A stretch of 9,318 nt of DNA from Phycisphaerales bacterium. Lineage in GTDB: Bacteria > Planctomycetota > Phycisphaerae > Phycisphaerales > UBA1924. Positions 1 to 4,772 of the stretch are shown one piece after another (position 1 is the stretch's first letter; the number at the start of each line of letters is the position of its first letter). A program made the position numbers and the translations under genes. The notes beneath the pieces are model-generated. The model was not told the origin of the DNA and ran no database searches. It saw only the letters and a program-made list of their open reading frames with translations. The DNA is taken from positions 1-9,318 of the forward strand of contig JAJDDH010000403.1 of the NCBI GenBank assembly GCA_029260415.1, given 5' to 3'.

Positions 1-716
1 TCGAAGTGGCGGTACACCGCCTTGGTGTACTCAGCGATGGTGTTCACGCTCAGGTCCAGGTGCGCGGCCATCTGCTTGCGGGTCCAGCCCTCGAGCAGCA
101 GGCCGAAGACCGTGCGCAGGCGCGGGCTCAGCTCGGGAACCGAGTCACCCGCATCCTCTGGCACGCCGGCGTAGTGCAGCCACTTGATCTCGGAAACGAC
201 AATGTGGGCCAGGCGGCGCTGACGGGCGTCGAAGGGCTTACGCCCGAGCTTCCGGTGCAGGCCGACCGCGCTGAACAAGCCCTCGCGCAGCGGGAAAATC
301 GAGTAGACGTACTCGTCCACACCGAGCGGCTTGCGATACTGCTCAAAGTGACTTGAGTGGTACCACCCGTCATCGCTCACCAGGTCGCGCCGTGTGCGCG
401 TGATGTGGTTCCCGCCCGATTCGATGATCTCCTGGACCAACGGCTCGTTGTATGGCGGCAGGTTGTTTGTGTCCTGGGACGCTTCCATGATCAGCCCGAC
501 GCCTCGGTCGTCGAACCCATCCTGGGCAAAGCTCACGCACATGGGCGGGTCCTTGGGCCCGGCGTACCGGCTCACGACCCAGATCCAGGCGTCCGCGTCC
601 ACCAACTCGGCCAATCCGGACATGATGCGCCGCTTCTTCGCGTGCACGTCGCTGCCCAAGGCCGCGGCTTCGCCCAGCAGGCGTACGATCGCACGGACGT
701 CTTCTTCGCTGATCAT
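1..716 (-). CDS. LuxR-type (HTH) transcriptional regulator with N-terminal sensor-like region, C-terminus cut by window edge
   Basis: An uninterrupted minus-strand frame gives 238 residues and is still open at base 1, so the C-terminus lies outside the window. Residues about 195-238 read as a LuxR/GerE helix-turn-helix: ELSPRLRTVFGLLLEGWTRK, then QMAAHLDLSVNTIAEYTKAV, matching the family pattern of Leu-[ST]-Pro-Arg, EGxxxKxxAxxLxLSxxTIxxY and a final helix starting Tyr-Arg. Residues 1-190 are soluble and look like a GAF/PAS-type sensor (WYHSSHFEQYRKPLGVDEYV, and a PFDARQRRLAHIVVSEI helix near 161-177), but I cannot name the ligand. There is no response-regulator receiver domain. The start at 716 has a G-rich run just upstream; an in-frame ATG at 731 would add five residues. 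The gene diverges from thiL, and the 138-bp gap holds two palindromes that may be its own operator (inference). The HTH assignment is firm; the role is unknown. Confidence 0.82.
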   Translation of the reverse strand, partial: MISEEDVRAIVRLLGEAAALGSDVHAKKRRIMSGLAELVDADAWIWVVSRYAGPKDPPMCVSFAQDGFDDRGVGLIMEASQDTNNLPPYNEPLVQEIIESGGNHITRTRRDLVSDDGWYHSSHFEQYRKPLGVDEYVYSIFPLREGLFSAVGLHRKLGRKPFDARQRRLAHIVVSEIKWLHYAGVPEDAGDSVPELSPRLRTVFGLLLEGWTRKQMAAHLDLSVNTIAEYTKAVYRHF

Positions 717-748
717 GGAGCCCCCCTGCATACGAACCGAACCTTACT

Positions 749-760
749 TGTGTATACACA
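749..760. promoter_or_regulatory. 12-bp perfect palindrome, candidate operator
   Basis: TGTGTATACACA is identical to its own reverse complement. It contains the TATACA that could act as the -10 of the leftward regulator gene and directly abuts a second dyad at 760-777. A protein bound here would cover that promoter. The binding protein is unknown; autoregulation by the adjacent LuxR-type protein is inference. Confidence 0.5.
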
Positions 761-777
761 CTATCCGCTTGGATAGT
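760..777. promoter_or_regulatory. 18-bp interrupted dyad (7-4-7), candidate operator or short hairpin
   Basis: ACTATCC-GCTT-GGATAGT is a perfect 7-bp inverted repeat around a 4-base centre. Its length is similar to operators of dimeric HTH regulators such as lux-box-type sites, and it lies in the -35 zone of the leftward regulator promoter. There is no U-tract, which argues against a terminator. Confidence 0.5.
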
Positions 778-841
778 TCCGAATATTCTACAGGGCTTGT
801 TTCTAGGAGAAGTTTGCCCCGAGTATTGAGCCCACCGCCCC

Positions 842-846
842 AGGAG
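842..846 (+). promoter_or_regulatory. Ribosome binding site of thiL
   Basis: AGGAG lies 8 nt before the GTG at 855. It supports that GTG as the start, because the nearby ATG at 859 is in another frame. Confidence 0.7.
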
Positions 847-854
847 CCCTCGCG

Positions 855-1757
855 GTGCATGAACGCCTCTTGTTAGAACAGATCCAAGCACAGAGCGCCG
901 GGCTCGAGTCTCGCTTTCCCTCCACGCTCGTCGTTGGCCCCGGTGATGACTGCGCCGTCCTCCGCTCCCCTTCTGGCGATCTGAGTCTCGTGGGGGTCGA
1001 TCAGCTGATCGTGGGACGACACTGCACCCCCGACACACCCGTTGATCTCATCGCACGCAAGGCGATCGCGCGGGGTGTGTCGGACATCGCCGCGATGGGC
1101 GGGAGACCGACGTGGGCGCTCGCCGCGGCGAAGCTGCCCGCGGGCTTCGCCCGTGCCCGTGAGCTCTTTGACTCGTGCGCCGCGTGGGCGGAGCACTGGG
1201 GCTGCCCGCTCGTGGGCGGGGACATCGCGTCGAGCCAGGGCGAGCTCGCGCTCTCGATCACCGTCGCGGGCGCGCCCCACCCGACCCGCGGCCCCGTGCT
1301 CCGATCCGGCGCTCGCCCGGGCGACCTGGTCGCGGTGTCCGGGCCCATCGGCGACTCGTTCACGTCTGGCTGGCACCTCAGCTTTGAGCCACGGATTCAG
1401 GAGGCCCGCGTCCTTTGCGACGCGCTCGGGCTGTCACTGCACTCGATGATCGATGTCTCTGACGGGCTGGGTCTCGACGCCGACCGGGTCGCGCGGGCCT
1501 CGGGCGTCACGATCGAGATCGACGCCGCGTCGATCCCGGCGCGCGCCGGCTCAACCTCGACCTGGCGTCAGCGGGCCGCCCACGGGGAGGACTACGAGCT
1601 GCTCGTGACGATCAGCCCCGACGCCGTTGTCCCGGCGCCGCTGTCGGTCATCGGGCGTGCCCGGGCTCCGGAGAACGGCGAGGCCCCGGGCGCCCGGGTC
1701 CTCGCGCCCGACGGGACGCTCACGCCCGGTTCCGAGCTGGGCTGGGACCACGGATAG
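855..1757 (+). CDS. thiL: Thiamine-monophosphate kinase ThiL
   Basis: ThiL phosphorylates thiamine monophosphate with ATP to give thiamine pyrophosphate, the last step of cofactor synthesis, in the cytoplasm. The 300-residue product shows the family order: VGPGDDCAVL (27-36, Mg/ATP-binding acidic pair), VDQLIVGRH (48-56), RKAIARGVSDIAAMGGRP (68-85), GGDIASS (121-127), ARPGDLVAVSGPIGDS (153-168), HLSFEPR (174-180), IDVSDGLGLD (199-208) and HGEDYELL (243-250). Two family positions vary: the usual GGDTT is GGDIA, and the usual GGEDYEL is HGEDYEL. The key Asp and Glu residues remain, so activity is expected. The length is slightly below the roughly 325 residues of E. coli ThiL, mostly through a shorter C-terminal end. 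The start is GTG with AGGAG 8 nt upstream. tsaE follows after 68 bp. Confidence 0.95.
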   Translation: MHERLLLEQIQAQSAGLESRFPSTLVVGPGDDCAVLRSPSGDLSLVGVDQLIVGRHCTPDTPVDLIARKAIARGVSDIAAMGGRPTWALAAAKLPAGFARARELFDSCAAWAEHWGCPLVGGDIASSQGELALSITVAGAPHPTRGPVLRSGARPGDLVAVSGPIGDSFTSGWHLSFEPRIQEARVLCDALGLSLHSMIDVSDGLGLDADRVARASGVTIEIDAASIPARAGSTSTWRQRAAHGEDYELLVTISPDAVVPAPLSVIGRARAPENGEAPGARVLAPDGTLTPGSELGWDHG

Positions 1758-1813
1758 GCGGGCGGGCTTGGCGGCGCGGCGGGACGCGACTCGCGAGCGA
1801 GCGCCCGGCGACC

Positions 1814-1819
1814 TACCAA
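1814..1819 (+). promoter_or_regulatory. Candidate -10 element giving a leaderless tsaE transcript
   Basis: TACCAA sits exactly 6 nt before the GTG start at 1826, and no Shine-Dalgarno is visible between thiL and this start. It is the weakest member of a set of four similarly placed hexamers in this window, because its last base is not T. Confidence 0.3.
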
Positions 1820-1825
1820 TACCCC

Positions 1826-2461
1826 GTGTTCGAGCTGAGCCGCCAATCCGAGAGCCTCGCTCACACCCAACGCCTGGCCCAAGAGCTGGCGGGGCTGCTG
1901 CGCGCGGGCGACGTCGTGCTGCTCGACGGCCCGCTGGGCGCGGGCAAGACCACCCTCATCCGCTCACTGGCGGGCGCCCTGGGCATCGACGAGGCCATGG
2001 TCTCCAGCCCGACCTACGTCGTGGTCAACGAGTATCCCAACGAATCGGGCCCGGGCGTCGTCCACGCCGACGCGTACCGCCTGGCTGGGAGCGACGACCT
2101 GGACGCCCTGGGTTGGGATCAGCTGACCTCGGGCGGGTCGATCGTGCTTGTCGAGTGGGGCGAGCGGATCGCGGACGCCCACCCGGAGGCGGTCCGGATC
2201 GTGATCGAGCCCACGGGCGAGACCAGCCGGCGCTTTACCCTCTCGGCGCCCGACGCCTGGTCCCAGCGAGCGCCCAAGAGTGCGGGGCCAGCGCGTCAGG
2301 ACACGACGTGCCCCACCACCGGGCAGCGGGTGCCCGCGGACAGCCCGACGTGGCCCTTCGCCAGCGAGCGGGCCAGAATGGCGGACCTGCACAGGTGGTT
2401 CAGCGGGCAGCACGCGATCTCACGGCCCATCGAGCAGGCCGACCTGGAAGCGGGCGAGTAA
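1826..2461 (+). CDS. tsaE: TsaE (t6A tRNA-modification ATPase) fused to a cysteine-depleted YacG-like C-terminal domain
   Basis: TsaE is the ATPase partner of TsaB and TsaD in making the t6A base at position 37 of ANN-decoding tRNAs. Residues 1-140 carry its hallmarks: Walker A GPLGAGKTT (35-43), SSPTYVVVNEY (60-70), HADAYRLAG (80-88) and VLVEWGERI (108-115 region). TsaE is normally about 150 residues; this protein has 211. The extension (about 160-211) aligns by eye with the small zinc protein YacG: CPTTGQRV for CPTCGKxV, then PFASERARMADLHRWFSG for PFCSERCxLIDLGxWxxG, then an acidic tail. Only the first of the four zinc cysteines (C162) remains; the others are Thr, Ala and Ala. The start is GTG at 1826 without a Shine-Dalgarno; the TsaE fold begins within a few residues. 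Gyrase inhibition is known for E. coli YacG but cannot be assumed here. Confidence 0.9.
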   Translation: MFELSRQSESLAHTQRLAQELAGLLRAGDVVLLDGPLGAGKTTLIRSLAGALGIDEAMVSSPTYVVVNEYPNESGPGVVHADAYRLAGSDDLDALGWDQLTSGGSIVLVEWGERIADAHPEAVRIVIEPTGETSRRFTLSAPDAWSQRAPKSAGPARQDTTCPTTGQRVPADSPTWPFASERARMADLHRWFSGQHAISRPIEQADLEAGE

Positions 2462-2485
2462 GCTCACCCGTCGGTACACCCATGC

Positions 2486-2491
2486 GGAGGG
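2486..2491 (+). promoter_or_regulatory. Ribosome binding site of exbB
   Basis: GGAGGG lies 7 nt before the ATG at 2499. It fixes this start over the long open extension upstream, which overlaps tsaE in another frame, and over an out-of-frame ATG at 2482. Confidence 0.75.
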
Positions 2492-2498
2492 CTCACGG

Positions 2499-3284
2499 AT
2501 GAGCAGCACACGGCGCCCGGGACGGGCGCGTTGGATGGTTTGGGCGGGCGTGAGCGCCCTTGGCGCTGTCACCCTGTCGGCCTTCGCCCAGGAGACGGCG
2601 AGCCCCGAGGCCGCGGCTCCGGCCCTCACGGGCGACCAGCTCGGGCTCTGGACCCTCTTCCGCCAGTCGTTCGACCTGTTCACGATCATCCTGATCCTGG
2701 GCTCGATCGCCGCGGTGGCGCTGATCGTGCGCAACATCCTCGAGGTCCGCACGGGCGTGATCATGCCCGCCAAGCGGACCGGGCGCCTGATCGACCTGAT
2801 CGAGCACGGGCGGTTCGATGACGCGAGGACGTTCGTCAAGCGTGACGACTCGTTCGTGGGCAGCGTGGTCCGCTCGGCGATGCGCGAGAGCGGGCGGGGC
2901 AAGGCCGCGATGCGCGAGGCCGCGGAACTGGCCGCGAGCGATCAGTCCGCGCGGTGGTTCCGCAAGATCGAGCTGCTGAACATCATCGGGAACCTTGGCC
3001 CGCTCGTCGGGCTCGCGGGGACGGTCTGGGGGATGATCATCGCCTTCACGTCGCTGGGCGCCGCGGACGGGCAGGCGGGGCCTGCGGACCTGTCGCTGGG
3101 CATCTCCAAGGCGCTCTTCCACACGCTGCTGGGGCTGATGCTCGCGATCCCGTGCCTGCTGACGTTTGGGATCTACCGCGGCATCGTGGACCGCATCTGC
3201 ACCCGGGCGATGGTCGAGAGCGCCAGGCTCGTTGAGCTGCTGCCCGCGGGCGATGCACGCAAGGAATCCGGGAACGACGCATGA
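2499..3284 (+). CDS. exbB: ExbB/TolQ/MotA-family proton channel protein with signal peptide
   Basis: This is the channel-forming subunit of an inner-membrane motor that uses the proton gradient to drive a periplasmic partner (TonB- or Tol-like). The 261 residues begin with a positively charged, hydrophobic signal-like segment ending near SAFAQ (27-31), seen in one ExbB subclass. A first membrane helix lies at about 61-79. A cytoplasmic loop follows (about 85-157), with helical segments such as RLIDLIEHGRFDDARTFVKR. The family core is NIIGNLGPLVGLAGTVWGMI (161-180) with IAFTSLG, then GISKALFHTLLGLMLAIPCL (201-220), which form the second and third helices. The usual Asn after AIPxxxxY is not apparent (LTFGIYRGI here). 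It begins 37 bp after tsaE, has a good ribosome binding site, and its stop overlaps the next start (ATGA). It could equally be called TolQ-like. Confidence 0.9.
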   Translation: MSSTRRPGRARWMVWAGVSALGAVTLSAFAQETASPEAAAPALTGDQLGLWTLFRQSFDLFTIILILGSIAAVALIVRNILEVRTGVIMPAKRTGRLIDLIEHGRFDDARTFVKRDDSFVGSVVRSAMRESGRGKAAMREAAELAASDQSARWFRKIELLNIIGNLGPLVGLAGTVWGMIIAFTSLGAADGQAGPADLSLGISKALFHTLLGLMLAIPCLLTFGIYRGIVDRICTRAMVESARLVELLPAGDARKESGNDA

Positions 3285-3718
3285 GGCGCACGGCGCTCCA
3301 GAGCGTGCACGGCAGCGCCCACCACACCGGGCGGGTCAACGTCACCCCGCTGATCGACGTGGTGATGGTGCTCATCGTCTTCTACCTCATCGTCGGGCAC
3401 CTGGTGATGGAGCGTCAGGGCGAGGGTCGTCTGCCCGAGTCCCGCTACGGGCGCGAGCTGGAGCGGTCCGCGACGCCGCTGACGCTTTCGGTCATGGACG
3501 ATGAGCTGGTGCTGGTCGATGGGCTCGAGACGACGCTCGAGCGCCTGCCCAGCGTGCTCGAGGGTCGGTTGGCGCGCGAGCCGGGCGTGCGGGTGGAGCT
3601 GCGCGCCGGGCGGGACCGCCCGTACGCGGCGGTCGAGCCCGTGGTCGAGGCGTGCCGCGAGGCGGGCGTGCGGAGCGTCGAACTGGTGACCGAGCGGTCG
3701 GCGGGGGCGAGCGGGTGA
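3281..3718 (+). CDS. exbD: ExbD/TolR-family protein, first copy
   Basis: ExbD is the single-pass stator subunit that works with ExbB; its membrane Asp carries protons. The 145-residue product has a short cytoplasmic N-terminus, then VNVTPLIDVVMVLIVFYLIV (residues 19-38), which matches the family signature TPLIDVVxxLLIFF. The predicted proton-carrying Asp is D26. The remainder (about 45-140) is a small periplasmic domain containing LTLSVMDDELVLVDG and a final strand near VRSVELVTE, as in the TolR/ExbD fold. Its ATG overlaps the exbB stop by four bases (ATGA), and its own stop overlaps the second exbD (GTGA). The three genes are therefore almost certainly translationally coupled. Confidence 0.92.
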   Translation: MRRTALQSVHGSAHHTGRVNVTPLIDVVMVLIVFYLIVGHLVMERQGEGRLPESRYGRELERSATPLTLSVMDDELVLVDGLETTLERLPSVLEGRLAREPGVRVELRAGRDRPYAAVEPVVEACREAGVRSVELVTERSAGASG

Positions 3719-4242
3719 GCGAGATCGGCGAAGAACCCCGGGCCCTGGGCGTGGACGCGGGCAGCGAGCCCTCGGGCGCGTTCCGCAAGCGCGGCGCCCT
3801 GCACCAGTGGGAGCTGCACTTCGGGCCCAACATGACGCCCATGGTCGACGTGGTCATGGTCATCCTGATCTTCTTCATGGCGTCCACTGCGTTCCTGGGG
3901 CCCGAGTGGTTCCTGCAGGCGCACATGGCGCCCGACGAGCGCGAGGGCGGGGCGTTGCGTCCCGACAACCGGTTCCGCCTGCCCGAGGTGCGGTTGGAGG
4001 TGCGACTCCGCGCCGCGCCCAGCGGGACGCTGGCCGACGCGTTCGGGCGCGAGGGGCTGACGCTCGACGAGCTGGAAGTGCTCGCGGCGGAGATCGCGGC
4101 GGACCTGGTGCCCGAGCAGCCCGCGGGCAGCGCCGAGCCGGTGGTGGTGATCAGCCCGGAGGCGCAGGCGCCGTACAACGACGTGGTGCGCGCGCACGAC
4201 GCGTGCACGAAGGCGGGGTTCAGGCGGGTGGCGCTGCGCTGA
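3715..4242 (+). CDS. exbD: ExbD/TolR-family protein, second copy
   Basis: This second ExbD-like subunit has 175 residues from the GTG at 3715. It is diverged from the first copy: it has a longer, charged N-terminus (about 1-35) before NMTPMVDVVMVILIFFMAST (39-58), with the predicted proton-carrying Asp at D45. The periplasmic part (about 70-175) includes FRLPEVRLEVRLR and ends with a helix-strand unit (YNDVVRAHDACTKAGFRRVA) like that closing other ExbD domains. The GTG start is chosen because it overlaps the upstream stop (GTGA), as between exbB and the first exbD; the frame is open further upstream within the first exbD. The gene ends 4 bp from the end of the opposite-strand fur. A paired, non-identical ExbD set suggests a heteromeric stator (inference). 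Confidence 0.88.
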   Translation: MSEIGEEPRALGVDAGSEPSGAFRKRGALHQWELHFGPNMTPMVDVVMVILIFFMASTAFLGPEWFLQAHMAPDEREGGALRPDNRFRLPEVRLEVRLRAAPSGTLADAFGREGLTLDELEVLAAEIAADLVPEQPAGSAEPVVVISPEAQAPYNDVVRAHDACTKAGFRRVALR

Positions 4243-4246
4243 TCGC

Positions 4247-4717
4247 TTACTCGATGGCGCTGGCGAAGATCTGAAACCGCGTGCCGTGGGGCTCGAGCCC
4301 GCGCTCCTTGCAGATGCGGTCGCGGATGGCGGCCAGCTCGGGGATGTCGATCGCTTCGACGTCGCCCGTGTCGGTGCGCACGAGCAGGGTGTTGGGCTTT
4401 TTACCGAACACGAGCTGGTAGTGGCTCTGCTCGCGATCAAACAGCACACGCTGGATGAGCCCGGCGTCCTCGAGGAGCTTGATCGTGCGGTAAACGGTCG
4501 CCTTGGAGACGCGGAAGCCCTCGTCCTTGAGGCGCTGGAGCAGGGCGTCGGCCTCGAAGAGGGTGTCGATGCGGATGATGGTGTCGAGGATCTGGGCGCG
4601 CTCGGGGGTGTACTTGAGGCCCTCGTCCTTGAGGGCGCGCCGGAAGACGGCGCAGAGCGGTTCAAAAATCTCGAGTTCGGGCTCGCCTGCTGCCGGCCCG
4701 GTGGGCTTGAGGTCCAT
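4247..4717 (-). CDS. fur: Fur-family transcriptional regulator lacking most metal ligands
   Basis: Fur-family proteins are dimeric DNA-binding repressors that usually sense Fe, Zn, Mn or peroxide. The 156-residue product keeps the winged-helix domain: LKYTPERAQILDTI (34-47) and VSKATVYRTIKLLEDAGLIQ (70-89) match the highly conserved Fur pattern T-x-x-R and S-x-[AT]-T-V-Y-R-T-L. The dimerisation half is unusual. Where Fur proteins have HHDHLICxxCG, this one reads SHYQLVFGKKPNTLLVRTDT (98-117), without the HxH pair and without CxxC. The HH motif before AxxL is TLFEADALL. H99 and H144 are the only histidines, and no CxxC follows at the C-terminus. Metal sensing is therefore doubtful; it may be iron-independent or sense something else. 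It is convergent with the exbB-D-D operon and divergent from the GT-C gene. No AT-rich Fur-box-like palindrome is seen in the 55-bp gap. Confidence 0.9.
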   Translation of the reverse strand: MDLKPTGPAAGEPELEIFEPLCAVFRRALKDEGLKYTPERAQILDTIIRIDTLFEADALLQRLKDEGFRVSKATVYRTIKLLEDAGLIQRVLFDREQSHYQLVFGKKPNTLLVRTDTGDVEAIDIPELAAIRDRICKERGLEPHGTRFQIFASAIE

Positions 4718-4723
4718 GGGCGG

Positions 4724-4729
4724 ATTGTA
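4724..4729 (-). promoter_or_regulatory. Candidate -10 element giving a leaderless fur transcript
   Basis: On the minus strand TACAAT ends exactly 6 nt before the ATG (spacer CCGCCC). It is a five-of-six match to TATAAT, in a GC-rich context with no Shine-Dalgarno. Transcription would be expected to start at or next to the A of the start codon. No good -35 is visible. Confidence 0.55.
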
Positions 4730-4760
4730 GGGCGTCGGGGCCGGTTCGCCTCGTTGGCTC

Positions 4761-4766
4761 TACACT
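4761..4766 (+). promoter_or_regulatory. Candidate -10 element giving a leaderless transcript of the GT-C gene
   Basis: TACACT ends exactly 6 nt before the GTG at 4773 (spacer CGGCGC), with no Shine-Dalgarno. It faces away from the fur -10 (4724-4729) with 31 bp between the two hexamers, so the two promoters share their upstream DNA and may compete or be controlled together. Confidence 0.5.
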
Positions 4767-4772
4767 CGGCGC

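Larger units (their letters stand above)
717..854. promoter_or_regulatory. Divergent intergenic region between the LuxR-type gene and thiL
   Basis: This is the most AT-rich stretch in an otherwise very GC-rich window, as expected for promoters. Leftward, TATACA (complement of 751-756) is a plausible -10 for the regulator gene, but I see no matching -35. Rightward, TATTCT (784-789) is a weak -10 candidate for thiL. The region also holds two perfect palindromes (listed separately). I see no THI-box consensus, so a TPP riboswitch ahead of thiL is not supported. Confidence 0.55.

Noticed and set aside
778..854. Possible TPP riboswitch ahead of thiL
   Set aside because: No THI-box consensus such as CTGAGA, or the conserved region near the second stem, is visible, and the leader is too short for the full fold.
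394..876. Plus-strand open frames opposite the LuxR-type gene
   Set aside because: The minus-strand frame encodes a coherent sensor plus HTH protein; the plus frames show no domain and run across the divergent promoter region.
1758..1825. GC-rich inverted repeats between thiL and tsaE as a terminator
   Set aside because: Short self-complementary CGCGAG-type stretches are present, but there is no stable long stem with a T-tract; such matches are common in DNA of this composition.
2280..2498. Upstream extension of exbB into tsaE
   Set aside because: The extension is out of frame with tsaE and low in complexity. The ATG at 2499 has GGAGGG at proper spacing and begins a signal peptide.
3445..4665. 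Long minus-strand open frame across both exbD genes and into fur
   Set aside because: The product is Ser/Arg/Pro-rich and low in complexity, while the ExbD and Fur frames have recognisable family motifs. It is a shadow of GC-rich codon bias.
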